A stretch of 64,000 bases of DNA from Halorubrum sp. BV1 (GCF_000746205.1 NZ_JQKV01000001.1:360814-424813), one strand, 5' to 3'. Shown: positions 50,249 to 60,443, counted from the first letter of the stretch. Numbers and translations: made by a program. Notes: generated from the letters alone by a model not told the origin.

Positions 50249-51313
50249 ATGCACCTCGAAGGGACGATCCTCCGCGGTCCCGACTTCGACCCCGTCGAGG
50301 GACGGGTCGTCGTCGCCGACGGCGAGATCGTCCGGATCGACGCGACGGCGGTCGACTCCGACGACGTGATCCTCCCGGCGTTCGTCAACGCGCACACGCA
50401 CATCGGCGACTCCATCGCGAAGGAGGCGGGCGAGGGGCTCACGCTCGACGAACTCGTCGCGCCGCCGGACGGGCTGAAACACCGACTGCTGCGCGCTGCG
50501 ACCCACGAGGAGAAGGTCGCCGCGATGGCCCGCACCCTCCGGTACATGGAGTCGACGGGGACCGGAACGTTCCTCGAATTCCGCGAGGGGGGCGTCGCGG
50601 GCGTCGCCGCGCTTCGGGGCGCGATCGCGGGCGAGGACGTCGCGTTCGGCGAGCGCGCGATCGAACCCGTCGTCTTCGGCCGCGACGATCCCGACGTGCT
50701 CAACGTGGCAGACGGCTACGGCGCGTCGGGTGCCCGCGACGCCGACTTCGACGCCGTCCGATCAGAGGCCCGCGAGGCCGGCAAGCTGTTCGGCATCCAC
50801 GCCGGCGAGCGCGACGCGGACGACATCAACCCGGCGATGGATCTCGACCCCGACTTCCTCGTCCACATGGTCCACGCCGAGCCGATCCACCTCGATCGGC
50901 TCTCGGACCGGGACACCCCCGTCGTTGTCTGCCCGCGGTCGAACCTCGTGACGAACGTCGGCGTGCCGCCGATCCGCGACCTCACAGACCGGACGACCGT
51001 CGCGCTCGGGACCGACAACGTCATGTTGGACTCGCCGTCGATGTTCCGAGAGATGGAGTTCGCGGCGAAGCTCGCCGACCTCCCCGCTCGCGAGGTGCTC
51101 CGGATGGCGACGGTCAACGGCGCGGCGATCGGCGGGCTGAACTGCGGCGTGATAGCGGAGGGGAGAGACGCCGACCTGCTCGTGCTCGACGGCGACTCCG
51201 ACAATCTCGCCGGCGCGCACGACCTCGTCCGCGCGATCGTCCGTCGGGCGGGCGAGGCGGACGTCTCGCGGGTCGTGATCGGCGGCGACGAGGTCGTTCC
51301 GCGGAGCGACTGA
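50249..51313 (+). CDS. Amidohydrolase (cytosine/adenosine deaminase-like)
   Basis: A 354-residue amidohydrolase-superfamily protein. Metal-site motifs are NAHTH (His49 and His51), GIHAGER, MVHAEPIHL and the final Asp in ALGTDNVMLDSP. A C-terminal composite sheet ends RDADLLVLDGDS. The pattern is that of deaminases or chlorohydrolases acting on nucleobase-like compounds. ATG 50249 is about 27 bases after a TTTTAAT box (leaderless). It is close behind the HD-domain gene, so both could belong to nucleotide salvage, together with tdk; this is inference. Confidence 0.85.
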   Translation: MHLEGTILRGPDFDPVEGRVVVADGEIVRIDATAVDSDDVILPAFVNAHTHIGDSIAKEAGEGLTLDELVAPPDGLKHRLLRAATHEEKVAAMARTLRYMESTGTGTFLEFREGGVAGVAALRGAIAGEDVAFGERAIEPVVFGRDDPDVLNVADGYGASGARDADFDAVRSEAREAGKLFGIHAGERDADDINPAMDLDPDFLVHMVHAEPIHLDRLSDRDTPVVVCPRSNLVTNVGVPPIRDLTDRTTVALGTDNVMLDSPSMFREMEFAAKLADLPAREVLRMATVNGAAIGGLNCGVIAEGRDADLLVLDGDSDNLAGAHDLVRAIVRRAGEADVSRVVIGGDEVVPRSD

Positions 51314-51403
51314 CCGACGCCCGTGTCCGGCGTCCGCGGCGTCGCGGCCGCGCTCGCCTCCTCCCGGCGACGGGCTGAAACCCTCGCCGTCCGTACCGTT
51401 CGT

Positions 51404-51859
51404 ATGGCACCGTTCTCGCTTCTCGGCGGACTCGTGGTCGGACCGGTCGTCGGACTGCTCGCCACGCTGGCGATGGACCGCGTTATGCCTCGGCTTCCCG
51501 AGGGGACGACCGCGCCGCGGGTCGCCGCGGGCGTCCTCACCGGCGTTCCGGTCGGAGACGCGCCGGGGCGGCTCGCGACGTGGGTCCACTACGTCGCCGG
51601 CGGCGGGTCCGGCATCCTGTTCGTGGGACTGGTCGCCGCAGCGCGGGCGGTCCTCGGCATCGGAACGCCCGCGGCGGCCGTCGTCGCCGCCCCAGTCATG
51701 CTCGCGCTGATGGTCGGCTTCTTCGCGCTCGTTCCGCTCCCGCGCGCGGAGGGGCTCCCGCGGCAGCGGCTCGCACCGATCCGTCGCGACTGGGCGCTCG
51801 CGGCCGCGGCGTATGTCGTCGTCGCCGCCGTCCTCATCGTCGCAGCCGCCGGGGTCTGA
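51404..51859 (+). CDS. Small membrane protein, unknown function
   Basis: A 151-residue protein with four likely transmembrane helices (about 5-25, 62-84, 88-112 and 128-150). A short cytoplasmic loop with MDRVMPRLPEGTTAPRVAAG precedes the second helix. No motif is recognised. The open frame starts at 51323 but ATG 51404 begins at the first membrane helix. It lies between the amidohydrolase and tdk on the same strand. Confidence 0.65.
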   Translation: MAPFSLLGGLVVGPVVGLLATLAMDRVMPRLPEGTTAPRVAAGVLTGVPVGDAPGRLATWVHYVAGGGSGILFVGLVAAARAVLGIGTPAAAVVAAPVMLALMVGFFALVPLPRAEGLPRQRLAPIRRDWALAAAAYVVVAAVLIVAAAGV

Positions 51860-51947
51860 GGCCGACCGCGGTCTAACTCGGCCGGCGTGAGCGCGGCGAG
51901 AGCGACGGAGAGAAACGGTTTAGTCGGCGTGTCGTCCCGCTACGTGC

Positions 51948-52547
51948 ATGCACGCCATCACTCGATCCGGGTGGATCGAGGTCATCTCGGGGTCGATGTT
52001 TTCCGGGAAGACCGAGGAGCTGCTCCGTCGTCTCCGGCGCGCCGAGATCGCCGGACGGTCTGTCGGGGTATTCACGCCGGCGGTCGACGACCGGTACGGC
52101 GAGACGACGATCGGGAGCCACGCCGGTCGACAGTGGGAGGCGACGGTGGTCGACAACGAGGGTGAGGGACCGCGCGACATCCTCGACGACAGACCGATTG
52201 CGGAGGTGATCGCGATAGACGAGGCGAACTTCTTTTCGAACGCGCTCGTCGACGTCTGCGAGACGCTGGCCGACGGTGGCAGCCGCGTGATCGTCTCGGG
52301 GACCGATCAGACGTTCCGCGGCGAGCCGTTCGAACCGCTCCCGCAGCTGATGGCGACCGCGGAGTACGTCGACAAGCTGCAGGCCGTCTGTTCGGAGTGC
52401 GGCGAGCCGGCTTCGCGGAACCAGCGGCTCATCGACGGAGCCCCCGCCCACGCCGACGATCCCACGATCCTCGTCGGCGCGGCGGAGTCCTACGAGGCGC
52501 GCTGTCGCGACTGCCACGTGCTCGTCACTGGGAGGTCGGACGACTGA
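51948..52547 (+). CDS. tdk: Thymidine kinase (type II)
   Basis: It phosphorylates deoxythymidine for salvage. The 199-residue protein has the P-loop GSMFSGKT (15-22). The catalytic Glu follows in VIAIDEANFF, the lasso region GTDQTFRGEPFEPLPQLM, and two zinc-binding pairs CSEC and CRDC. These are all the features of tetrameric type II enzymes. A TTTAGT box lies about 27 bases upstream. It is convergent with the response-regulator gene. Confidence 0.96.
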   Translation: MHAITRSGWIEVISGSMFSGKTEELLRRLRRAEIAGRSVGVFTPAVDDRYGETTIGSHAGRQWEATVVDNEGEGPRDILDDRPIAEVIAIDEANFFSNALVDVCETLADGGSRVIVSGTDQTFRGEPFEPLPQLMATAEYVDKLQAVCSECGEPASRNQRLIDGAPAHADDPTILVGAAESYEARCRDCHVLVTGRSDD

Positions 52548-52585
52548 TCAACCAGCGGGTCGTGCGAGTCTGCCGGCGTCGCGTC

Positions 52586-53779
52586 TCATCCGCCGGACCG
52601 GTCGGTCACGTCCCGATAGGCCCAGAGGTGTCCGTCTCCCTCCGGCAGGTCGATCGGTCGGTAGGTCCGGCGGAGGGTCCGGCCGTCGGCCAGGTCGATC
52701 CGTTCCCCTTCGACAGGTTCGCGGTCGGCGAGGATCGCGTCGATCCGCTCGACGAACCCCTCAGGATCGGCGAAGAGTTCGCTTATCTCGATCGCGAACT
52801 GCTCGCAGTCGCGCCCCTGCGCGTCGACGGGGTCGCCCGGAATGTCGAAGATGTCGTAGAGCCTGTCGTTCACCCGGATGACTCGCCTGTCCGCGTCCTC
52901 GACCAACATTCCGACGGGGAGGGTGTCGAGGACCGTCGAGAGGACCGCGTTCGTCCGTTCTATCTCTCGTTTGCGCTCCGTCTCCTCCGTGACGTCCTCG
53001 AACTGCGAGAACACTCGGATCACCGCATCGTCGTCGTCTGTCACCACCTGATTGTGCCACGCACAGCGGATGCGTTCCCCGTCGCGTCTGACGTTCTCGT
53101 TGACGCTGCTGTATCCGCCCTTATCGGAGAGCAGGTCGCGTTCGAGCGCCGCGACGTGGCGGTGCATCTCTCGCGGGACGAACGGGAGCCACGTTCCGCC
53201 GACGAGTTCGGCCTCGTCGTACCCGAGGATCTCCTCTCCGGCGGGATTCACGCGCTCAATCTGAAACGTCTCGTTGTACTCTATCGTCCCGAGCGGCGAC
53301 TGCTCGATGTACCGCGAGAGTCGCTCTTCGCTCGCGGCGAGCGCACGCCGCGCACGGTGTTGGTCCACCGCGTTCCGAACGCGGTTGGCGAGGACGGCGT
53401 ACTGGTCGCTGCCGGCCTGTTTCTGGATGTAATCAGTCGCGCCAGCCGAGATCGCCTCGCTCGCGATCTCCTCTGAACCCTTTCCGGTGAACAGCACGAA
53501 CGGGACCTCGAAACCGCGGTCGCGGACCCGTTCGAGGAAAGCCAGCCCGTCGGCACCCGGCATCTCGTAGTCGCTGACGATACAGTCGATCCGCTCCGTG
53601 TCGTCTCCGAGAACGTCCAAGGCGGTCTCGACGTCCGTCTCGGAGCGGACGTGGAACTCCTCGTCGAGCCGTTCGAGGTACGTCGCAGCGAGGTCGAGAA
53701 AGCTCGGCTCGTCGTCGACGTGAAGGACACGGATGCCCGGTTCGCCATCGCCGTCCGGCCGGCTGGGCGCCCCCGTCAT
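52586..53779 (-). CDS. Response regulator with two PAS domains, no kinase domain
   Basis: A 397-residue cytoplasmic protein: receiver domain 16-135 (phosphoacceptor Asp70 in CIVSDYEMPG, Lys99 in FTGKG). A PAS domain follows (about 152-270, RYIEQSPLGTIEYNETFQIERVN) with a PAC motif. A second PAS is at about 283-395 (VLDTLPVGMLVEDADRRVIRV). The protein ends after the second PAS, so there is no histidine kinase or output domain. It must pass its signal by protein contact. Haloarchaea have many such PAS signalling proteins; the stimulus is unknown. ATG 53779 or 53785 are both possible starts. Confidence 0.85.
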   Translation of the reverse strand: MTGAPSRPDGDGEPGIRVLHVDDEPSFLDLAATYLERLDEEFHVRSETDVETALDVLGDDTERIDCIVSDYEMPGADGLAFLERVRDRGFEVPFVLFTGKGSEEIASEAISAGATDYIQKQAGSDQYAVLANRVRNAVDQHRARRALAASEERLSRYIEQSPLGTIEYNETFQIERVNPAGEEILGYDEAELVGGTWLPFVPREMHRHVAALERDLLSDKGGYSSVNENVRRDGERIRCAWHNQVVTDDDDAVIRVFSQFEDVTEETERKREIERTNAVLSTVLDTLPVGMLVEDADRRVIRVNDRLYDIFDIPGDPVDAQGRDCEQFAIEISELFADPEGFVERIDAILADREPVEGERIDLADGRTLRRTYRPIDLPEGDGHLWAYRDVTDRSGG

Positions 53780-53890
53780 TGCCACACACTACCACGACAG
53801 CAGGGATATACGTTCGGGTCTCCGTTCCCGCGATTCGCTGTCGCGTTCGTCGGTCGAAAGAGCCACGGGGCCCGCCGCCGAGGCGTCCGC

Positions 53891-54994
53891 ATGGAGTACG
53901 AGGAGCCGAAGTTCTTTCATGTGATGCAGTACGCGGGCGCGGCCGACGGCGACGTCATCGACATGGTGAGCGGGAACCCCGACTGGGAGCCGCCGGCCGC
54001 GCTCAGAGAAGCGCTCCGGGACTACGCCGACCTCGCGCCGGACGCCTTCCAGTATCCGCCGAGCGAGGGGCTCAGAGAACTCCGCGAGGCGATCGCCGAG
54101 CGCCGCGCGGTCTCCCCCGACAGGGTCGTCGTCACGAACGGCACCGGCGAGGCGAACTACCTCGCGATGGCGCGGGCGTTCGACCGCGACGCCGGCGACG
54201 AGGCGCTTCTCACCGACCCCGTCTACCCGTACTACCCCGGCAAGGTCTCCATGCTCGGCGGGGAGGCGACGCTCGTTCCGACCGAGCGCGACGGCGACCT
54301 CGACGTTGCGGCGCTCGACGCGGCGGCGAGCGAGGAGACCGCGCTCTTCGTGCTCAACACGCCGAACAATCCGACCGGTGCCGTCTACGACACAGAGACG
54401 ATCCGGGCGGTCGTCTCGATAGCGGACCGGGTCGACGCGCTCGTGTTGGTCGACGAGGTGTACGACCACTTCGATTTGTCCGGTCGGTTCGAGTCCGCGC
54501 TGACGCTCGACTCCGACCGGGTGATCGTCACGAGCGGCTTCTCGAAGTCGATGGCTATCACGGGGTTCCGCGTCGGCTACGGGGTGTTTCCGGCCGATCA
54601 CGTCTCGGCGGCGAAGACGCGACACATGCTCGTGAACGTCGCGGGCGCGCGCCCCTCGCAGTACGCCGTGACTCACGCGCTCGCCGAGACTCCTCCCGGC
54701 TACTACGCGGACGCGCGCGAGTTGCTCGCCGACCGAGTCGACGCGTTCACCGACGCGCTCGACGCCGCCGGTGCGGAGTACACCCGCCCGGAGGGAGCGT
54801 TCTACGTGCTCGCGCGCTTCGACGAGTTCCCCGGGACGATGGCGAACGTGAAGCGACTGATAGACGAGGTCGGCGTCGCGGGGATGCCCGGCGAGGCGTT
54901 CGGCCCCGCGCGAGATGACTGGATCCGGTTCGCGCTGGTGACGCCGCGCGCGGCCGAGGCCGCGGAGCGGCTCGCCGACCACTTCGGCGGATGA
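53891..54994 (+). CDS. Pyridoxal-phosphate-dependent aminotransferase (class I/II)
   Basis: A 367-residue fold-type I aminotransferase. The PLP-binding lysine is K219 in VTSGFSKSMAITGFRVGYG. Other conserved positions are N160-x-x-x in NTPNNPTG, D188 in LVDEVYDHF, and the substrate Arg in WIRFALVT near the end. It resembles aspartate/aromatic-type transaminases. It lies directly before the Leu/Ile/Val cluster and might serve amino acid synthesis. However, a 230-base gap with a separate leuA promoter speaks against co-transcription. Substrate unknown. Confidence 0.88.
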   Translation: MEYEEPKFFHVMQYAGAADGDVIDMVSGNPDWEPPAALREALRDYADLAPDAFQYPPSEGLRELREAIAERRAVSPDRVVVTNGTGEANYLAMARAFDRDAGDEALLTDPVYPYYPGKVSMLGGEATLVPTERDGDLDVAALDAAASEETALFVLNTPNNPTGAVYDTETIRAVVSIADRVDALVLVDEVYDHFDLSGRFESALTLDSDRVIVTSGFSKSMAITGFRVGYGVFPADHVSAAKTRHMLVNVAGARPSQYAVTHALAETPPGYYADARELLADRVDAFTDALDAAGAEYTRPEGAFYVLARFDEFPGTMANVKRLIDEVGVAGMPGEAFGPARDDWIRFALVTPRAAEAAERLADHFGG

Positions 54995-55194
54995 GCCGTC
55001 GGAACCCGAAGGAACCGCACGAACGTCGAACACGCATATGAATCCGGTTGCGAACGCACACCTCTCCGCCGGCCCGGTCGGTCGCCCGTGCGTGTGTGTT
55101 CCTCACACGGCCCCGCATGCTGTCGGTTCTCGCTCGTTTCGGGCGTGGGTCGACCCCCGGTCGCGTCGGGTCGAATTTGCGATCGCCACAAAGG

Positions 55195-55200
55195 TTAAGT
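55195..55200 (+). promoter_or_regulatory. Promoter of leuA
   Basis: TTAAGT in AAAGGTTAAGTCC, centred 27 bases before ATG 55225. This supports ATG 55225, not the ATG at 55412, as the real leuA start. The rest of the 54995-55224 gap shows nothing else. Confidence 0.6.
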
Positions 55201-55224
55201 CCCTGACCCTCTTGTCGACAGTCG

Positions 55225-56449
<1,225 letters not shown>

Positions 56450-56574
56450 TGCCCGCGTCCCTGACGGGAGCGTCCGCCGAGCGGCGGCGGATCGACTACT
56501 CGCGGATCGAACGTCCGCGAACGGCTCGCAGGTCGGCGACCCGATCTGCGTGCGGCCGGTCTGCCCGACAGGGA

Positions 56575-56580
56575 TTTATA
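56575..56580 (+). promoter_or_regulatory. Promoter of the ilvB leader transcript
   Basis: TTTATA in CAGGGATTTATACC, centred about 27-28 bases before the ATG at 56606. Transcription should therefore begin at or beside the leader ORF. No comparable TATA box is seen just before ilvB, so the transcript probably carries a leader of about 215 bases. Confidence 0.6.
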
Positions 56581-56605
56581 CCACGAACGCGTTGGTGCGA
56601 GCGAG

Positions 56606-56680
56606 ATGCGACGGAACACCGACGCCCCGACGACAGCCGCCGTCGAGGGAGCCGTCGCGCGGATCATTGTAGGGGTCTGA
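56606..56680 (+). CDS. Candidate leader peptide of the ilv operon (24 residues)
   Basis: A leaderless 24-codon ORF starts MRRNTDAPTTAAVEGAVA and ends RIIVGV-stop, so four of its last five residues are the products of this operon (Ile, Ile, Val, Val). The stop codon TGA lies in the loop of a GC-rich hairpin formed by the last codons. The size, position and biased end resemble bacterial ilv leader peptides. No RNA or protein evidence is available, and a short ORF can arise by chance. The promoter spacing and hairpin make it worth annotating. Confidence 0.5.
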   Translation: MRRNTDAPTTAAVEGAVARIIVGV

Positions 56681-56688
56681 CCCCCTAC
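56669..56688 (+). promoter_or_regulatory. Hairpin in the ilvB leader (possible attenuator)
   Basis: GTAGGGG (56669-56675) pairs with CCCCTAC (56682-56688) around the 6-base loop TCTGAC, which contains the leader stop codon. A second, partly matching arm CTACCCCTTCTAC follows at 56690-56702 and offers an alternative pairing. A ribosome on the last Ile/Val codons would cover the left arm. A clear T-run terminator is not present, so the mode of action is open. The remainder of the 370-base gap before ilvB shows nothing else. Confidence 0.5.
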
Positions 56689-56819
56689 ACTACCCCTTCT
56701 ACACCGGCGCGAGGAATCGACGAACGCCACCGGACGGGCCGCCATGCGCGCACCGTCCCGGCGCTCGGACCGACCAAATCTCACACGCGCGAGATGTTAC
56801 ATCGAACACCACCACGACA

Positions 56820-58613
56820 ATGAGCGATACAGCAGCACAGCCACGAGAGGACCCGGACGGGTCAGAGGAACCGACAGAGGGATCCGGCGACGCCGCCGAC
56901 ACCGGCGCAGAGACGGTGTCGACGGGTGCCGACTCAGTGGTCACCGCGCTGGAGGCCGCTGGAGCCGAAACGGCGTTCGGCGTTCAGGGCGGGGCTATCA
57001 TGCCGGTCTACGACGCGCTGTACACCTCGTCTATCACGCATGTGACGATGGCCCACGAACAGGGTGCCGTCCACGCGGCCGACGCCTACGGCGTCGTCAC
57101 CGGCGACCCCGGACTCTGTCTGGCGACGTCGGGACCGGGCGCGACGAACCTCGTCACGGGGATCGCCGACGCCGACATGGACTCCGACGCGATGCTGGCT
57201 CTGACCGGCCAGGTGCCGACGGAGTTCGTCGGCAACGACGCGTTCCAGGAGACGGACACGATAGGCGTCACGCGTCCGATCACGAAGCACAACTACTTCG
57301 CCAGCGGGGCCGACACCGTCGGCGACACCGTCGGCGAGGCGTTCGAACTGTCGCGGTCCGGTCGCCCCGGACCGACGCTCGTCGACCTCCCCAAAGACGT
57401 CACGCAAGACGAGACCGATCGGACGCCCGGGACGGCAACCCCGCCTCCGGGGAGCGACCCGGATCCGAACGCCGACCCCGACGCGGTCGAGGAGGCCGCT
57501 CGTGCCATCGAAGCGGCGGAGCGTCCGCTCTGTCTCTTCGGTGGCGGCGTAATCAAGGCCGACGCGAGCGACGCCGCGCGCACGTTCGCCCGGACATACG
57601 ATATCCCGGTTACGACGACGATGCCCGGAATCGGGAGCTTCCCCGAAGACGAGGACCTCTGCCTCTCGTGGGCGGGGATGCACGGCACGGGCTACGCCAA
57701 CATGGCGATCACGCACACGGACTGTCTGATCGCGGTCGGCACCCGGTTCGACGACCGGCTGACCGGCGGGATCGACACGTTCGCTCCCGAGGCTGAGGTC
57801 GTCCATGTCGACATCGACCCGGCGGAAATAAGCAAGAACGTCCACGCGGACTACCCGCTCATCGGTGACGCCGGACACGTCCTCGATCAGCTGACTGCGG
57901 CGGTCCGGGAGGCACCCGACGCGTCGGCGTGGCGCGAGCAGTGCGCCGAGTGGAAAGAGACGTATCCGCTCACGTACACGACGCCCGAAGACGAGCCGCT
58001 GAAGCCGCAGTTCGTCGTCGAAGCGTTCGACGAGGCGACGGACGACGACACCATCGTGACGACCGGCGTCGGGCAACACCAGATGTGGGCCTCCCAGTTC
58101 TGGACGTACACGGAGCCGCGAACGTGGGTCTCCTCGCACGGACTGGGGACGATGGGGTACGGCGTGCCCGCCGCCGTCGGCGCGCGCGTCGCGGCCGATA
58201 CGATGGGGGAACCTGACCGCGACGTGGTCTGTTTCGACGGCGACGGTTCCTTTTTGATGACCATGCAGGAGCTGTCGGTCGCCGTCCGCGAAGAGATGGA
58301 CGTCACTATCGCCGTGCTCAACAACGAATACATCGGGATGGTGCGCCAGTGGCAGGACGCCTTCTACGAGGGTCGGCACATGGCGTCCGACTACACGTGG
58401 ATGCCCGAGTTCGACAAGCTCGCCGAGGCGTTTGGCGCGTTAGGCCTCCGCGTCGACGATTACGACGAGGTCGCGCCCGCGGTCGAGGAGGCGCTCGACT
58501 ACGACGGTCCCGCCGTGATCGACTTCCACGTCGATCCGGAGGAGAACGTGCTGCCGATGGTGCCGAGCGGCGGCGCAAACGGGCAGTTCGCCACCGCGGA
58601 GGACCAGCTATGA
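56820..58613 (+). CDS. ilvB: Acetolactate synthase, large catalytic subunit
   Basis: This thiamine-diphosphate enzyme makes 2-acetolactate or 2-aceto-2-hydroxybutyrate for Val/Leu/Ile. The 597-residue protein has an acidic N-terminal tail (1-38). The TPP-activating Glu80 is in MAHEQGAVHAADAYG, followed by the FAD-region GTRFDDRLTGGIDTFAPEAE, and the metal/TPP motif GDGSFLMTMQELSVAVREE with NNEYIGMVRQWQ. It overlaps ilvN by 4 bases. Feedback control is expected through IlvN. The long leader upstream is discussed separately. Confidence 0.97.
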   Translation: MSDTAAQPREDPDGSEEPTEGSGDAADTGAETVSTGADSVVTALEAAGAETAFGVQGGAIMPVYDALYTSSITHVTMAHEQGAVHAADAYGVVTGDPGLCLATSGPGATNLVTGIADADMDSDAMLALTGQVPTEFVGNDAFQETDTIGVTRPITKHNYFASGADTVGDTVGEAFELSRSGRPGPTLVDLPKDVTQDETDRTPGTATPPPGSDPDPNADPDAVEEAARAIEAAERPLCLFGGGVIKADASDAARTFARTYDIPVTTTMPGIGSFPEDEDLCLSWAGMHGTGYANMAITHTDCLIAVGTRFDDRLTGGIDTFAPEAEVVHVDIDPAEISKNVHADYPLIGDAGHVLDQLTAAVREAPDASAWREQCAEWKETYPLTYTTPEDEPLKPQFVVEAFDEATDDDTIVTTGVGQHQMWASQFWTYTEPRTWVSSHGLGTMGYGVPAAVGARVAADTMGEPDRDVVCFDGDGSFLMTMQELSVAVREEMDVTIAVLNNEYIGMVRQWQDAFYEGRHMASDYTWMPEFDKLAEAFGALGLRVDDYDEVAPAVEEALDYDGPAVIDFHVDPEENVLPMVPSGGANGQFATAEDQL

Positions 58614-59302
58614 GCGGCGACTCCGCCGCCTCGGAGACCGGCGCGCGGCCCGACGCGGACGCGCGTCCGGCACCCGACGAACAGCCGGCACCGGAAGAGC
58701 GACCGCACCCCGAGGGGCGACGGAACCTCGAAGGGATCCGCATCGACCCCGTCGTGGAGGCCGAACACGAGTCGCGCCGAGCCGTCATCTCGGCGCTCGT
58801 GGAGGACGAACCGGGCGTGCTCGCCCGGGTCTCCGGGCTCGTCTCGCGTCGGCAGTTCAACATCGAGAGCCTCACCGTCGGACCGACGACCGTGGACGGT
58901 CATTCGCGGATCACGATGGTCGTCGAGGAGACGGACCCCGGCATCGACCAGATCGAAAAGCAGATGGCGAAGCTGAAACCGGTTATCTCCGTCGGGGAGG
59001 TCGCCGGAAACGCCGTCACCGCCGAGCTGGTCTTGTTGAAGGTGCAGGCAGACGACCCGGCCGCGGTCCACGCGGTCACGGAGATGTACGACGGCCGGAC
59101 GCTGGACGCGGGGCCGCGGACGATCACGGTCCAGCTCACCGGCGACGAAGCTCGGATCGACGACGCGCTCGACGCGTTCAGGCAGTTCGGTATCATCGAG
59201 ATCGCCCGGACGGGACAGACCGCGCTCGCGCGCGGTGACACCCCGACGGCGCCCGGAGAGAAACCCGGAACGGCCGGCGAACCGACCACACACGACGACT
59301 GA
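58610..59302 (+). CDS. ilvN: Acetolactate synthase, small regulatory subunit
   Basis: IlvN activates IlvB and mediates valine feedback. The 230-residue protein has a Pro/Glu-rich N-terminal extension (1-52) and an ACT domain (about 57-130, ISALVEDEPGVLARVSGLVS, RRQFNIESLTVG). The C-terminal ALS-SS domain follows (HAVTEMYDGRTLDAGPRTIT), then a short disordered tail. The ATG overlaps the ilvB stop (CTATGA). The longer frame upstream is only antisense-like extension within ilvB. Confidence 0.95.
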   Translation: MSGDSAASETGARPDADARPAPDEQPAPEERPHPEGRRNLEGIRIDPVVEAEHESRRAVISALVEDEPGVLARVSGLVSRRQFNIESLTVGPTTVDGHSRITMVVEETDPGIDQIEKQMAKLKPVISVGEVAGNAVTAELVLLKVQADDPAAVHAVTEMYDGRTLDAGPRTITVQLTGDEARIDDALDAFRQFGIIEIARTGQTALARGDTPTAPGEKPGTAGEPTTHDD

Positions 59303-59319
59303 CAACACACATCATACAC

Positions 59320-60378
59320 ATGAGCGACAACGACATGCAGACGGTCGAATCCAACGTATACTACGACGAAGACGCCGACGGCGAGGCCATCGCCCAGAAG
59401 ACCGTGGCCGTGCTCGGCTACGGATCGCAGGGCCACGCCCACGCACAGAACCTCCAAGAAAGCGGGATCGACGTCGTCGTCGGCCTCCGCGAGAACAGTT
59501 CCTCGCGGGAGGTCGCCGAGAGCGACGGGCTCGACGTGGCGACGCCGGCGGAGGCGGCCGCGGAGGCCGACATCGTGAGCGTCCTGCTGCCAGACACGGT
59601 GCAGGCAGCCGTCTACGAGAACGCCATCGAACCGAACCTGGAAGCGGGAGACACGCTGCAGTTCGCGCACGGGTTCAACATCCACTACAACCAGATTCAG
59701 CCGCCGGAAGACGTCGACGTGACGATGATCGCGCCGAAGTCGCCCGGCCACATCGTCCGGCGGAACTACGAGGACGACCAGGGGACGCCGGGACTGCTCG
59801 CGGTGTACCAGAACGCGACGGGCGAGGCCCACGACGAGGCGCTCGCGTACGCGGCCGCGATCGGGTGTACTCGCGCCGGCGTCGTCGAGACGACGTTCCA
59901 AGAGGAGACCGAAACGGACCTCTTCGGCGAGCAGGCCGTCCTCTGTGGCGGTATCGCCTCGCTGATTAAACAGGGCTACGAGACGCTCGTCGAGGCGGGG
60001 TACTCCCCCGAGATGGCGTATTTCGAGTGCATGAACGAGATGAAGCTCATCGTCGACCTGATGTACGAAGGCGGGCTCGGCGCGATGTGGGACTCCGTGT
60101 CTCACACCGCCGAGTACGGCGGCCTCACCCGCGGCGACGAGATCATCGACGATCAGGTCCGCGCGAACATGGAAGAGGTCCTCGAAGGCGTCCAGAACGG
60201 GACCTTCGCCCGTGAGTGGATCTCGGAGAATCAGGCGGGTCGGCCGTCGTACACGCAGCTCCGCAACGCCGAGAAGAACCACGAGATCGAGGCCGTCGGC
60301 GAGGAGCTTCGCGGCCTGTTCGCGTGGCAGGAAGACGAGGAAGAAGAAAGCGAAGAGTCGGCAGAGGTGACCGCGTGA
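59320..60378 (+). CDS. ilvC: Ketol-acid reductoisomerase (class I)
   Basis: IlvC isomerises and reduces acetohydroxyacids with NADPH and magnesium. The 352-residue protein has the dinucleotide loop GYGSQGHAHAQNL (33-45), the cofactor-specificity loop VGLRENSSSREV, and metal-site motifs in CGGIASLIKQGYETLVEAGY and YFECMNEMKLIVDLMYEGG. The C-terminal tail is acidic (EDEEEESEES). It is the short class I form. A 21-codon ORF overlaps its stop. Confidence 0.97.
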   Translation: MSDNDMQTVESNVYYDEDADGEAIAQKTVAVLGYGSQGHAHAQNLQESGIDVVVGLRENSSSREVAESDGLDVATPAEAAAEADIVSVLLPDTVQAAVYENAIEPNLEAGDTLQFAHGFNIHYNQIQPPEDVDVTMIAPKSPGHIVRRNYEDDQGTPGLLAVYQNATGEAHDEALAYAAAIGCTRAGVVETTFQEETETDLFGEQAVLCGGIASLIKQGYETLVEAGYSPEMAYFECMNEMKLIVDLMYEGGLGAMWDSVSHTAEYGGLTRGDEIIDDQVRANMEEVLEGVQNGTFAREWISENQAGRPSYTQLRNAEKNHEIEAVGEELRGLFAWQEDEEEESEESAEVTA

Positions 60379-60443
60379 TGGGCGTAGGCGGCGTCACGAA
60401 GCGAACTCGAGCGACCCAAGCCGACGCGGGTGATCCCCGATGA
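60378..60443 (+). CDS. 21-codon ORF bridging ilvC and leuC
   Basis: The ATG overlaps the ilvC stop (TGATG, one base shared) and the TGA overlaps the leuC start (ATGA). The product is a basic 21-residue peptide beginning MGVGGVTKRTRATQADAG, with no membrane segment. It may simply carry terminating ribosomes from ilvC to leuC (translational coupling) rather than make a working protein. Without it there would be a 61-base untranslated gap inside an otherwise overlapping operon. Confidence 0.4.
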   Translation: MGVGGVTKRTRATQADAGDPR

